Source of the DNA: Bordetella parapertussis
GTDB taxonomy: Bacteria; Pseudomonadota; Gammaproteobacteria; Burkholderiales; SG8-41
Assembly (NCBI GenBank): GCA_945906815.1
Contig: CAMDRT010000002.1
Coordinates: 1 to 64,000, forward strand
Length of the DNA stretch: 64,000 bases
Direction of reading: 5' to 3'
In this document: positions 17,963 to 27,087 of the stretch, piece after piece
Position numbering within the stretch: position 1 is the stretch's first letter
Layout of the letters: each line of letters opens with the position of its first letter
Translations under genes and position numbers: made by a program
The notes under the pieces: model-generated
The model's input: the letters and a program-made list of their open reading frames with translations, nothing else
The model's database searches: none
Told to the model about the DNA's origin: nothing

Positions 17963-19713
17963 TAATTATGCTTCCTGGCGCGTGGCGTGGGTGGCGCCGA
18001 ACCGTCGTTACCCGGTATCCGGCTGATAGGCGTATTCATTTCTACGTCGCGGCGCCGCGCCTTGGCTGCCTTGGCCCCGGTCTTGAAATATTCCCCCTTT
18101 ACCGCAAGCTCGGCTTCTCGCGCAAGATCGGCCGGCCAGTAGCCAAGATCGTAACCGTGCCACGGTGGCTCGGGCTTCAGCGCGCCCAGACCGAGTCTCT
18201 CCCAAATGCGGCGCGCATTTTCCATATACTCGCGCTTGGGCAGCGCTACCGGGGCGTAGGTGCCCTTTAACGTGGCGTCGATCAGCACCGCCGCTGACTC
18301 GCCGCCATCGCGCGGCCCCTTGGGTCCGTGGCCGGCATCCTTGCACTCGAGAAGCTTCAAGTCGTACTGCGGCTGGGTGCGGTAGCACATGGCCCAAAAC
18401 AGAGCATCGCTGTTCTCCGGATCAATATCTTCATTGATCGCGACGATCCACTTGCCGGCATAGCGGTGCAGAGATGCCGCCCCGTATAGTGCCCGCCAAA
18501 TCTCGGTCTTGGGCGTATCGCGCCTGAATTGGATGGCGATCAGGGCAATCACGCTGGTGAGAGGCTCGTGCATCGAAACACGTATGACGCCGCGGATGCC
18601 GAGCGTCGATTGCAGGTAATGCAGAAATACCGGCTCCATCGCAACCCGGCGGATGGTGCTCGATTCGCTCGGCGTCACTTGGCTGATGAAAGACGTCAGC
18701 ACGGGGTTGCGGCGGCGGGTTATCGCCGTCACATCCATAAATGCGTTGTACTCTTTCAGATTGACGTAACCGTGCGATTCGCCGAAAGGCGCCTCGGGCT
18801 CAAGCGCTTCGGTGCTGATGTAGCCCTCAATAACGAATTCAGCTTCGGCCGGCACCAGGAGATCCACCGTTTTGGCCTTCACCACATTGATCGGCGATCC
18901 CGCCAGCGCGCCAGCAACCCAAAGTTCGTCGAGTTGCTCCGGCATCTTCTGCACTGAACAATACGACACCGCGGGCGGCGCGCCGACCACCACCGCGCAC
19001 GGCATGGGCTGGCCCAGCGCTTTGTACTTAAGCCAATGGAGATAGATGCCTGGGCGGATTTCCAGCGATGGATTCATGCCCAGACGGCGCCGCGCCTTGA
19101 TCTGGCCGCGGTAATTGCCGACGTTCTGGATGCCAGTATCGGGATCCTTGGTGATGTAGTGGCCGGCGGTAAGATAAGGGCCGTTGTCCCAGCCGGGTGT
19201 CGATATGGGCACCGGCAATCCATCCAGGCCTTTGCCGGGACGGTCGAGCGCTTTGCCGCGAATCACGATTTCCTGGCAGGGCGCGCTCTTTACGAGACAG
19301 GGCTGCAGCGGATTGGCGAGCGCCCGGATCCACGCCGGGCCAATTTTGTGCAGGGGCATGCCCATGCCAACACGGTAGACGTCACGGCTGGCGGCGAGCC
19401 CTGCGACGAGCACCGCCGCGTCGTATTTGCGCCCCTTGCCGTCGGTCGGTTGCGTGAACAGAAATGCTTTACGGTCTTTTTCCTCGATGCCGCCGCGGAA
19501 CTGCCAGCGTACCAGCGGATGCATTTCGGTATCCTTGTTGATCGGCTCATCCACCACCACCAGCAGCCCCTCGCGAGCAAGCGCCAGGATGTGCTCGTGA
19601 AGATCAGGATAACGGCGTGGCGGTGCGCCAGGCTGCGGCGCGAAACGGGCAAGCGCATCGGCCGCTGTTCGATGGTTTAAACGGGATGGGGCCGGTTTTT
19701 TTTTCTTATTCAT
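17962..19713 (-). CDS. UbiD family decarboxylase
   Basis: A 583-residue UbiD-superfamily protein. Recognisable parts are NVGNYRGQIKARRRLGMNPS, LVPAEAEFVIEGYI and EAPFGESHGYVNL, which carry the conserved Arg and acidic residues of the prenyl-FMN active site. These enzymes decarboxylate (or carboxylate) aromatic and alpha,beta-unsaturated acids and need prFMN made by a UbiX homolog, not seen here. The start at 19713 is preferred because earlier codons overlap the upstream Bug gene. The N-terminus has a lysine-rich stretch (NKKKKPAP). It is flanked by two Bug genes on the same strand. Confidence 0.9.
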   Translation of the reverse strand: MNKKKKPAPSRLNHRTAADALARFAPQPGAPPRRYPDLHEHILALAREGLLVVVDEPINKDTEMHPLVRWQFRGGIEEKDRKAFLFTQPTDGKGRKYDAAVLVAGLAASRDVYRVGMGMPLHKIGPAWIRALANPLQPCLVKSAPCQEIVIRGKALDRPGKGLDGLPVPISTPGWDNGPYLTAGHYITKDPDTGIQNVGNYRGQIKARRRLGMNPSLEIRPGIYLHWLKYKALGQPMPCAVVVGAPPAVSYCSVQKMPEQLDELWVAGALAGSPINVVKAKTVDLLVPAEAEFVIEGYISTEALEPEAPFGESHGYVNLKEYNAFMDVTAITRRRNPVLTSFISQVTPSESSTIRRVAMEPVFLHYLQSTLGIRGVIRVSMHEPLTSVIALIAIQFRRDTPKTEIWRALYGAASLHRYAGKWIVAINEDIDPENSDALFWAMCYRTQPQYDLKLLECKDAGHGPKGPRDGGESAAVLIDATLKGTYAPVALPKREYMENARRIWERLGLGALKPEPPWHGYDLGYWPADLAREAELAVKGEYFKTGAKAAKARRRDVEMNTPISRIPGNDGSAPPTPRARKHN

Positions 19714-19745
19714 GAGCGCGAAGAAATGAGGTAGGAAAATGCGTG

Positions 19746-20702
19746 TCAGTCGGGACGCAGGCCGGTCGCCTTCACGATCTTTCCCCACTTCGCGACTTCA
19801 CTGACGATGTAGGTTGCGAACTCCTTGGGCGTGGAGCCGATCATCTGAAAGTCGGTGGTGGCGACGGAGCGCTCTTGCACATCCGGCCTATTGAGCACCC
19901 TAACCGACTCGGCGTGCAGTCGCGAGATGATCTCCGCCGGCGTGCCTGAGCGCACCAGCAAGCCGTACCAGGGGCTAGCCTCGTAACCCGGCACGCCCGC
20001 CTCGCTGACAGTTGGAAGATCGGGCACGATGGAAACGCGTCGAGCGCCGGTGACCGCAAGCCCGCGCAGCTTGCCGGACCCGACATGCGGCAGCGCCGCG
20101 CTGGTGGCGGGGAAACCGACCGATACCTCGCCGCCGATCAGGGCAGTCACGGCCTGGGGAGTACTGCGGTACGAAACAAGCGTCATCTTGATGCCCGTCA
20201 TGCTGCTGAAAAGCTGCGCCGCCAGGTAGACACCGGCGCCTGCTGTGGCAACATTGATCTCTCCCGGATGCGCTTTCGCGAGGGCAATCAACGCCTTCAC
20301 CGACTTCGCTGGAACCGAAGGATGCGCCGCCAGCAGGAAAGAAGCTGATGTCAGCTGTGTTACCGGAGCAAAGTCCTTGACCAGGTCGTAGCCGGGCTTG
20401 TGGTAGAGCGTCATGGCAATCGCATGGGAGATGTTGCCCATCATCACCGTGTAACCGTCGGCCGGCGAGTGGACGACAAGCTCCGCGCCGATGTTGCCTC
20501 CCGCGCCGGGCCGGTTGTCGATGACCACCTGCCGTCCGAGCGCCTCGGAGAGCGGCGACCCTATCATGCGCGCCACAATGTCATTCGCGCTTCCCGCGCC
20601 GAAGGGCACCACCAGACGCAGCGTACGGTTCGGGTATTGGGCGTGCGTCGGCGCGGATTGCAGCAGTAGCGGTACGAGCAAGAACAGGCCACGACCAATC
20701 AT
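19746..20702 (-). CDS. Bug/TctC family receptor (copy 3), upstream of the UbiD gene
   Basis: A 318-residue receptor with signal peptide ending THAQ and motif YPNRTLRLVVPFGAGSAND, then VIDNRPGAGGNIGAELVVHS and the C-terminal VAKWGKIVKATG. It is first in a probable three-gene minus-strand unit: Bug, UbiD decarboxylase, Bug. The stop is 32 bases before the UbiD start. The two flanking receptors differ clearly from each other, so this is not a simple local duplication. Confidence 0.93.
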   Translation of the reverse strand: MIGRGLFLLVPLLLQSAPTHAQYPNRTLRLVVPFGAGSANDIVARMIGSPLSEALGRQVVIDNRPGAGGNIGAELVVHSPADGYTVMMGNISHAIAMTLYHKPGYDLVKDFAPVTQLTSASFLLAAHPSVPAKSVKALIALAKAHPGEINVATAGAGVYLAAQLFSSMTGIKMTLVSYRSTPQAVTALIGGEVSVGFPATSAALPHVGSGKLRGLAVTGARRVSIVPDLPTVSEAGVPGYEASPWYGLLVRSGTPAEIISRLHAESVRVLNRPDVQERSVATTDFQMIGSTPKEFATYIVSEVAKWGKIVKATGLRPD

Positions 20703-20869
20703 GTATCTCTTGGATGTTACCGAACGAGAGAACGGTGAGTGTTAACTACATTTTTGCCTGACCGGGACTGTATCCACGAACTTGCTGGCAGTCAATCGAA
20801 TGGTATCGCTGTAGACCTGATGCCGATGGTATTGATTTTCAATAAAATTTCCAGAATACCCTGCAGATT

Positions 20870-20904
20870 GTGTAGGATGGATGCCACCTGTACACACCCT
20901 ACAC
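20870..20904. repeat. Hairpin in the divergent region between two Bug genes
   Basis: GTGTAGG (20870-20876) and CCTACAC (20898-20904) can pair around a 21-base loop, just ahead of the ribosome site of the Bug gene at 20917. It may be an intergenic repeat or a regulatory structure; nothing in the sequence decides. Confidence 0.35.
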
Positions 20905-20916
20905 CCGGAGCAAGCC

Positions 20917-21876
20917 ATGAGGTCATGGTTGATCGTGCTGTTGGTTGCGACGCCGTTAGCGGCGCACGCTGCTGCGCCGCTCAAGGATTACCCGCTGCGT
21001 CCGGTGCGCATCGTATCCGGGTTTTTGCCGGGCGGCAGTTCCGATTTTCTGGTGCGCGTGCTGGCACCCAGGCTCAGCGAGCGCCTCGGGCAAAACTTTG
21101 TGATCGAGCACCGTCCGGGCGCGGGCGGTGCAATCGGCGCCAATCTAGTGGCCAAGGCAACACCCGATGGTTACACACTGATATTCATCAGCGGCGCCTT
21201 TACCGCGCACGCAGCGTCGGTGAAAACCCCCTACGATGCGCTCAGGGATTTCGACTGGATTAGCACCATAGTCACCTATCCCTTTGTGTTGACCGTGCGC
21301 AACGACTCACCCGCACGCGGCACCGCAGAGTTGATTGCGCTGGCAAAAAAACATGCGGGTAAATTGAATTACGGGTCAGTGGGTGTCGGCTCGGTGTTTC
21401 ATCTGGCCGCCGAGTTATTCAATGTGATGGCGGGCGCGGATACGGTGCATATCCCGTACAAGGGCAGCACCGAGGCGCTTACCGACATGATCGGCGGGCG
21501 CATCGATTTCATGTTCATGACGCTCACCGGCGCCTCACCGCACATTCGCTCCAACCGCATCCGCGCGCTGGCGATTTGCTCCAAAGACCGTTCGCCGCAG
21601 ATGCCCGAGCTGCCGCCGGTGTCGCAGATACTGCCGGGTTTTGACGTGACCTCGTTCGCGGGCATGGGCGCCACGGGCGGCTCGCCCACAGCGGTGATCG
21701 CAACCTTGAACCGGGAGCTGCGCGCTATCATGGCCAGCAACGATGTGATCAAACAATTCACCGAAGCCGGTGGCGACATGCGGCCCGGCAGCCCGCAGGA
21801 AATGACACGCCATGTCAGCGAGGAAATCGCCAAGTGGCGGCGCGTGGTACAGGAGCGCAGGATAGAAGTGAAGTAG
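20917..21876 (+). CDS. Bug/TctC family receptor (copy 4)
   Basis: A 319-residue receptor starting at ATG 20917 with GGAG at 20907-20910; an in-frame ATG at 20881 would put 12 polar residues before the signal peptide (MRSWLIVLLVATPLAAHAA). The N-terminal motif is YPLRPVRIVSGFLPGGSSD, with SGFLPGG in place of VPFxxGG. HIPYKGSTEALTDMIGGRID is the usual mid-domain segment. It is the first of three same-strand receptors. Confidence 0.92.
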   Translation: MRSWLIVLLVATPLAAHAAAPLKDYPLRPVRIVSGFLPGGSSDFLVRVLAPRLSERLGQNFVIEHRPGAGGAIGANLVAKATPDGYTLIFISGAFTAHAASVKTPYDALRDFDWISTIVTYPFVLTVRNDSPARGTAELIALAKKHAGKLNYGSVGVGSVFHLAAELFNVMAGADTVHIPYKGSTEALTDMIGGRIDFMFMTLTGASPHIRSNRIRALAICSKDRSPQMPELPPVSQILPGFDVTSFAGMGATGGSPTAVIATLNRELRAIMASNDVIKQFTEAGGDMRPGSPQEMTRHVSEEIAKWRRVVQERRIEVK

Positions 21877-21935
21877 GGTTTGCCGGTTTGCGTTAGGGTG
21901 GTGACTCATTCGCGGTTTAGCTACGGGAGGTCGGC

Positions 21936-22910
21936 ATGACAGCACTACTCCAAGTCTGCGCATTTGCGCTCGTCATCGGCATGGGATCCGCCAGCATGGC
22001 GCAGCCGTGGCCGTCGCGGTCGATTTCGATCGTGGTGCCATTCACCGCAGGCGGGCCTACCGATACCCTCGCGCGTTTGCTGGGCGAGCCGATGCGCCGT
22101 TTTCTTGGGCAGACCGTGGTTGTCGATAATGTGACCGGCGCAGGCGGCAGCATCGGCGTGGCGAAAGTCGTGCGCTCACCGCCCGACGGTTATACCTTGA
22201 GCATCGGGCATTGGGGCACGCACGTGGTGAACGGCGCGTACTACAAGCTGAACTACGATCTGCTGACGGATCTGCAGCCGGTGGCAATGATCGCAACCAA
22301 TCCGCAAATGGTCATCACCAAAGTGTCCGTGCCGGCGAAGAATTTGAAGGAGCTGGTGCCCTGGATCAAGGCCCATCAGGGCAAGATACAGATTGGCACC
22401 GGCGGCATTGGCAGTTCATCGCATATCGGGGGACTATATTTTCTCAACCGTGTCGGCGTAAAAATGGATTTTGTGCCGTATCGCGGCGGTGCGCCAGCCA
22501 TGCAGGCGCTGCTGGCCGGTGAAATCGATTTGTACATGACGCAGATAGCAGGCGGGATTGAACACGTGCGTGCGGGCAAGTTGCGCGCGTACTTGGTGAC
22601 AGCCAAGTCGCGTCAGGTGGCGGCGCCGGAGATTCCCACCGCCGACGAAGCCGGCATGCCGGGCCTGCATACATCGGTCTGGCACGGCATCTGGGCGCCC
22701 AAGGGTACGCCGCGCGACACCCACATGAAGCTCAATGCCGCCATCGTCGAAGCGCTGGCCGACGGCACCCTGCGCAAGCGTTTCGCCGATCTGGGGCAGG
22801 AAATTCCAGCGGCCGCAGAGCAGACACCAGGGGCGCTTGCCGCGCACCACAAGGCTGAGATCGACAAGTGGTGGCCGCTGATGAAAGCGGCTGGCATCAA
22901 GGCCGAGTAA
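21936..22910 (+). CDS. Bug/TctC family receptor (copy 5), tandem paralog
   Basis: A 324-residue receptor with signal peptide MTALLQVCAFALVIGMGSASMAQ and motif WPSRSISIVVPFTAGGPTD. GGGAGG precedes the start. It has the same length as copy 6, which begins 34 bases after its stop, and the two are very similar along their whole length (for example GTHVVNGAYYKLN versus GTHVTNGAYYTLN and identical KAEIDKWWPLMKAAGIKAE ends). A recent tandem duplication is the simplest explanation. Confidence 0.94.
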   Translation: MTALLQVCAFALVIGMGSASMAQPWPSRSISIVVPFTAGGPTDTLARLLGEPMRRFLGQTVVVDNVTGAGGSIGVAKVVRSPPDGYTLSIGHWGTHVVNGAYYKLNYDLLTDLQPVAMIATNPQMVITKVSVPAKNLKELVPWIKAHQGKIQIGTGGIGSSSHIGGLYFLNRVGVKMDFVPYRGGAPAMQALLAGEIDLYMTQIAGGIEHVRAGKLRAYLVTAKSRQVAAPEIPTADEAGMPGLHTSVWHGIWAPKGTPRDTHMKLNAAIVEALADGTLRKRFADLGQEIPAAAEQTPGALAAHHKAEIDKWWPLMKAAGIKAE

Positions 22911-22944
22911 ATTGGATGAGCCATCAATGATAAAGGAGATCGGC

Positions 22945-23919
22945 ATGAACGCATTATTCAAAGCCTGCGCGCTTGCAGTTATCTTTGGCACGGGATCGAC
23001 CGGCATGGCGCAACCCTGGCCATCGCGATCGATTTCGATCGTGGTGCCGTTCCCGGCGGGCGGGCCCACCGATACGCTGGCGCGCTTGCTAAGCGAGCCG
23101 ATGCGCAAGTTTCTGGGTCAGACCGTGGTGGTGGAAAACGTGACGGGAGGAGGCGGCAGCATCGGCACCGGACGCGTCGCGCGTGCCGCGCCCGATGGCT
23201 ACACCTTGAGCATCGGGCATTGGGGTACACACGTGACTAACGGCGCGTACTACACCTTGAACTTTGATGTGTTCACGGATTTCGACCCGGTGGCGATGAT
23301 CGCGACCAATCCCCAGGTGGTGATCTCCAAGCCCGCTGTCCCTGCGCAGACCCTGAAGGAACTGGTACCGTGGATCAAGGCCAATCACAACAAGATTCAG
23401 TTCGGCACCGGCGGGATCGGTGGCGCTTCGCACATCGCGGGCATTTATTTTCTCAACCGTGTCGGCGTAAAAATGGAGTTTGTACCGTATCGCGGCGGCG
23501 CGCCGGCGATGCAGGCGTTGCTGTCGGGGGAAATTGATCTGTATATGACGCAGGTGGCGACCTCGGTGGCCCATGTACGCGCGGGCAAGTTGCGCGCGTA
23601 TCTGGTTACGTCGAAAACGCGTCAGGCCGCCGCGCCGGAAATCCCCACCGTGGACGAGGCCGGCATGCCGGGGTTATATACTGCAGTTTGGCATGGCATC
23701 TGGGCGCCCAAGGGCACGCCGCGCGACATCAACATCAAGCTCAACGCTGCCATCGTCGATGCACTGGCGGATGATGCCGTGCGCAGACGTTTTACCGATC
23801 TTGGCCAGGATATTCCGCCGCGCAACGAGCAAACCCCGCAGGCGCTCGCCCGGCATCACAAGGCCGAGATCGATAAATGGTGGCCGCTGATGAAGGCGGC
23901 GGGGATTAAAGCGGAGTAA
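22945..23919 (+). CDS. Bug/TctC family receptor (copy 6), tandem paralog
   Basis: A 324-residue receptor starting at ATG 22945 with AAAGGAGAT just upstream; the in-frame codon at 22912 lacks such a site. Motif WPSRSISIVVPFPAGGPTD. It is the tandem duplicate of copy 5. Differences concentrate in surface stretches such as VARAAPDG versus VVRSPPDG and PRNEQTPQALARHH versus AAAEQTPGALAAHH, while the ligand-side segment FVPYRGGAPAMQALL is identical. Both copies look functional. Confidence 0.94.
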   Translation: MNALFKACALAVIFGTGSTGMAQPWPSRSISIVVPFPAGGPTDTLARLLSEPMRKFLGQTVVVENVTGGGGSIGTGRVARAAPDGYTLSIGHWGTHVTNGAYYTLNFDVFTDFDPVAMIATNPQVVISKPAVPAQTLKELVPWIKANHNKIQFGTGGIGGASHIAGIYFLNRVGVKMEFVPYRGGAPAMQALLSGEIDLYMTQVATSVAHVRAGKLRAYLVTSKTRQAAAPEIPTVDEAGMPGLYTAVWHGIWAPKGTPRDINIKLNAAIVDALADDAVRRRFTDLGQDIPPRNEQTPQALARHHKAEIDKWWPLMKAAGIKAE

Positions 23920-23951
23920 ACCCCAACATTCGCGGGTGATATACCGCTGGT

Positions 23952-24046
23952 GTTGGGCTTGCCAGCCCAACCTACGGTGCTGATCGACCACGGAATACGC
24001 GGAATATACCGGAGAATTTTTCCGTGTATTCCGCGTGTTCCGTGGT
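23952..24046. repeat. Paired inverted repeats between convergent Bug genes
   Basis: Two hairpins lie back to back. GTTGGGCT-TGCC-AGCCCAAC (23952-23971) is a perfect 8-bp stem. A long imperfect inverted repeat has arms 23987-24013 (ACCACGGAATACGCGGAATA and on) and 24021-24046 (reading outward as ACCACGGAACACGCGGAATA and on) around GAATTTT. They could serve as a two-way transcription stop. The second is of the ACCACGGAA-type intergenic repeat seen in many genomes. Confidence 0.6.
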
Positions 24047-24064
24047 TAACCGATTTTTATCCAG

Positions 24065-25069
24065 TCACCGCGCTTGAATGCCGGCTTGCTTCGCCAAGCG
24101 CATCACCAGTGCCAACTGTTCTGCGACGAACTTGTCGGCTTGTTCGGGCGTGGTGGGCACAACTTCCATGCCCAGCCCGCTGAGGCGTTGATGAATCTCC
24201 GGGTCGTTCAGCACCCGCGCCACTACACGATTCAATTTGTGGATGATAGCGCGCGGCGTTTTCGCCGGCGCGAACAAGCCGCCCCACGAATCCCAGCGAA
24301 ATCCGGGATAGCCCGATTCCGCAATGGTCGGCAGATCCGGTTGCACGCTGAGGCGCTTGGGCGATGACACCCCCAGCGCGCGCAGGCGTCCGTCGCGCAC
24401 CAGACCGAGGGATGCGCCCAGGGGCGCCATGGTGAATTGCACGCGTCCGCCGATGGTATCGTTCAACGCTTCGGGCACGCCCTTGTAGGGTACGTGCAAG
24501 GCGTCAATTTGCGTCGCCTGCTTGAACACCTCGCCCGCGAAATGCATGCCGCTGCCGGTGCCGGCCGAAGCAAAATTAAGCTGTCCCGGTTTGGCTTTCG
24601 CCATGGTCACCAGTTCCTGCACGCTTTTCACGCCGAGTGATGGCGCCGCCACCAGCACATACGAGGCGCTGTAAGTCAGCGTGATGCCGGCGATGTCCCG
24701 CAACGAATCGTAGGGTAATTTGGCGTAGATGACCGGCGCAATGGCATGCGAGGAAGATGCCGTCAGCAGCGTATGACCGTCGGGCTGCGCATCGACCACG
24801 ATTTTAGTGCCGAGCGTGCCACCGGCGCCGGGACGATTATCAACCACCAACTGCTGGCCCAGCGCTTCGCCGAACCTGGGCGCGATCAGGCGCATCACGA
24901 TGTCGGGCTGACCGCCGGGGGTGAAACCGATCACCACGCGGATCGGGCGCGACGGATAGCCGCGCGCGGCATCCTCCACGCGTTGCGCCTGCGCGCCATA
25001 GCAGACGCCAGCAAGCGCCATCATGGCGGCGAGGTGAACATGAACATGTAGCGGCATGCGATTCGACAT
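24065..25069 (-). CDS. Bug/TctC family receptor (copy 7)
   Basis: A 334-residue receptor if it starts at ATG 25069, which places MSNRMPLHVHVHLAAMMALAG as the signal peptide and cleavage after YGAQA. Longer starts at 25096 or 25165 are possible but add non-signal sequence; none has a clear ribosome site. The motif is YPSRPIRVVIGFTPGGQPD, followed by RPGAGGTLGTKIVVDAQPDG. It is a single minus-strand gene, convergent with copy 6. Confidence 0.9.
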   Translation of the reverse strand: MSNRMPLHVHVHLAAMMALAGVCYGAQAQRVEDAARGYPSRPIRVVIGFTPGGQPDIVMRLIAPRFGEALGQQLVVDNRPGAGGTLGTKIVVDAQPDGHTLLTASSSHAIAPVIYAKLPYDSLRDIAGITLTYSASYVLVAAPSLGVKSVQELVTMAKAKPGQLNFASAGTGSGMHFAGEVFKQATQIDALHVPYKGVPEALNDTIGGRVQFTMAPLGASLGLVRDGRLRALGVSSPKRLSVQPDLPTIAESGYPGFRWDSWGGLFAPAKTPRAIIHKLNRVVARVLNDPEIHQRLSGLGMEVVPTTPEQADKFVAEQLALVMRLAKQAGIQAR

Positions 25070-25376
25070 GGGTGAGGAGCATTCTGTCGCGCTCATGCGC
25101 GAGTAGCCGTGAATTCTAGCAGATGCGCAGGGCCAGTCCGGCGTGCGATGCGCCGATGTAACCATTTGTTTTTATTCGATAATGTAATCGGGTGCTCTGC
25201 GCAGAAAATGCCTTCCTGGGACACCTCGACACGACTGAATTGCTTGCGGCACCTGTGAAACGCCGCGGCGCAATTCGGTCGCGTGGCGGGAGTAGACCTG
25301 ATACGCTCCGCAGGATACGAAAAAATCCGCGCCACCTGGGGTGCGCCGGAACGATCAACTTACTGTGAGGCCCACC
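25070..25376. other. Divergent intergenic region (307 bases)
   Basis: No gene is supported here. It lies between the Bug copy 7 start and the propeller gene start. It holds TAACCATTTGTTTTTA (25159-25174), a one-mismatch copy of a 16-mer that occurs exactly at 28869 and 55571. Part of it would be coding if the longer Bug start (25165) were used. Confidence 0.5.
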
Positions 25377-26252
25377 ATGTCCAACAACATTCCCGATCTG
25401 GGATACACGCCCGTCGCCGATATTTTTAAACTGCCCGCCGGCGTCAACTTCGGTCCGTGTTCGGGTGTGGCGGTCAACGCCCAAAACCACATCCTGGTGT
25501 TCAATCGCAGCGAACATGCGCTGATGGAGTTCGACAACGACGGCAACTATCTGCGCACCATGGGGCGCGGCATCTTCACCAATCCGCACGGCTTGCGCAT
25601 CGACCGCGAAGGCAATATCTGGGCCACCGATACCGGCGCGCATATTGTGGTCAAGATGACCGCCGATGGACGCATACTCATGGTGTGGGGCGTGAAGGGA
25701 CGCGCCGGCGAGTGGCATCAGGCCGGACACCTGAAATGCTTTGACGAGCCCAACGACCTCGCATTCGGACCCAAGGGCGAGGTCTACATCACCCAAGGGC
25801 ACGGCAAAGGCGAATCGCTGGTACACAAATTCACTGCGGACGGCGCGCACCTCAAAACCTGGGGCGGCACCGGCAAAGAGCCGGGGAAATTCAACCAGCC
25901 GCATTCCATTGTGATCAACGGCAAAGGCCTGCTCTACATCGCCGATCGCTCCAACCAGCGCATACAGGTGTTTGATGGCGAAGGTAACTACCTGCGCGAA
26001 ACCAGCCACCCCGGCACACCCTGTGGCTTGTGCCTGTGCAGCGACAACACGCACATCATGATGGCGCACGGCCACGCCGGCAAGATCATGAAACTCGACG
26101 AAAACTGCAAAGTGCTCGGCATCACCGGCAGCCAGGGTAAAGGACCGAATCAATATGGCGAAGCGCATTTGCTCGCGCTCGACAGCAAGGAAAATATCTA
26201 CATCGCAGATCCGCTGAACTGGCGGGTGCAGAAGCTGGCGAAGAATGCGTAG
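25377..26252 (+). CDS. NHL-repeat six-bladed beta-propeller protein
   Basis: A 291-residue protein with NHL blades such as NPHGLRIDREGNIWATD, PNDLAFGPKGEVYITQGHG, QPHSIVINGKGLLYIADRSN, RIQVFDGEGNYLRE and EAHLLALDSKENIYIADPLN. The fold resembles the lyase half of peptidylglycine amidating enzyme and SMP-30-like propellers. No signal peptide. Start at ATG 25377 is supported by GTGAGG. The activity is unknown; lactonase-like or scaffold roles are possible. It is a monocistronic gene amid receptor genes. Confidence 0.82.
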   Translation: MSNNIPDLGYTPVADIFKLPAGVNFGPCSGVAVNAQNHILVFNRSEHALMEFDNDGNYLRTMGRGIFTNPHGLRIDREGNIWATDTGAHIVVKMTADGRILMVWGVKGRAGEWHQAGHLKCFDEPNDLAFGPKGEVYITQGHGKGESLVHKFTADGAHLKTWGGTGKEPGKFNQPHSIVINGKGLLYIADRSNQRIQVFDGEGNYLRETSHPGTPCGLCLCSDNTHIMMAHGHAGKIMKLDENCKVLGITGSQGKGPNQYGEAHLLALDSKENIYIADPLNWRVQKLAKNA

Positions 26253-26266
26253 CCCGCTGTTCCCGC

Positions 26267-26971
26267 TTAGGGCAGTTGGCGCAACCCTGCCGCAGTAAAT
26301 TGGGCGGCGTGCTGCGGGCGCGCGAGATAGCTCAGCAATGCCTGCGCCGCCGCCTGATTTTTTGATGCGGAAAAAATCGCCGCTTTCGAATCAAAGTTAC
26401 ACTGAATTTCTTCCGGGATCGGCCCCACCACATCCAGCCCCGGCACTGCCAGCAATTCACAGATTTGCTGAAAGGCTATTTGCGCTTCACCGGCGGTGAC
26501 CACCACGCCGATGTAACCACCGGGGCGCGTCACGGTCTTGGGTAGGACTTTCGCGGCGATACCAAGACGCTCGATCAGCCCCGGAAAATAAGCGCCACTG
26601 GGGCCATGTACGGTGTGCGCTATCGATTTGGCGTTGAGCAAGGTGCGCTTGAACGCTTCGACGGTGCTGATGTCGGGCTGGGGCGCGCCTTGCAGTACCG
26701 CCATGCCGATGCTGGAGCGCGCGAAAGGCTGGCAGCTTTCCCTGTCCACTACGCCCAGCGTGATCAATTCGTCGATGGACGTGCCCAGCAGTACTGCCAC
26801 ATCGCCGCGCTCGCCGTCCTTGATGCGTGCCAGCGCGTTTTTCGCGGTGTCGAGTATCAGCGTGACCTGGTGGCCTGTCGCACGCTCGAATAGGGGAAGC
26901 AGCATGTCGAGCACCGGGCGCGTGCTGTTGGACGTACGCAGGGCGATGTTTGTGGGTGTAGTCATGGCCAT
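26267..26971 (-). CDS. Extracellular-type solute-binding protein (ModA-like) without a signal peptide
   Basis: About 234 residues from ATG 26971, with AGGAAG upstream; ATG 26965 is an alternative. The start region MTTPTNIALRTSNSTRPVLD and the segments LLPLFERATGHQV, RGDVAVLLG and VTAGEAQIAFQQICELL match the molybdate-type SBP_bac_11 fold. There is no hydrophobic signal peptide, so the protein may stay in the cytosol. It is divergent from the UGSC selenoprotein gene (116-base gap). No ABC permease genes are adjacent. Confidence 0.75.
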   Translation of the reverse strand: MAMTTPTNIALRTSNSTRPVLDMLLPLFERATGHQVTLILDTAKNALARIKDGERGDVAVLLGTSIDELITLGVVDRESCQPFARSSIGMAVLQGAPQPDISTVEAFKRTLLNAKSIAHTVHGPSGAYFPGLIERLGIAAKVLPKTVTRPGGYIGVVVTAGEAQIAFQQICELLAVPGLDVVGPIPEEIQCNFDSKAAIFSASKNQAAAQALLSYLARPQHAAQFTAAGLRQLP

Positions 26972-27087
26972 GATTTTTTGCGCTTCCTGTGCGCTTTTGC
27001 GGTGAGATGTTGGGGGTGTCATTAGCGTATCACGGTACTTAGCCGCGCCATGCTACGATGCAAGCCACTTACTGGATGGAGACTCCC

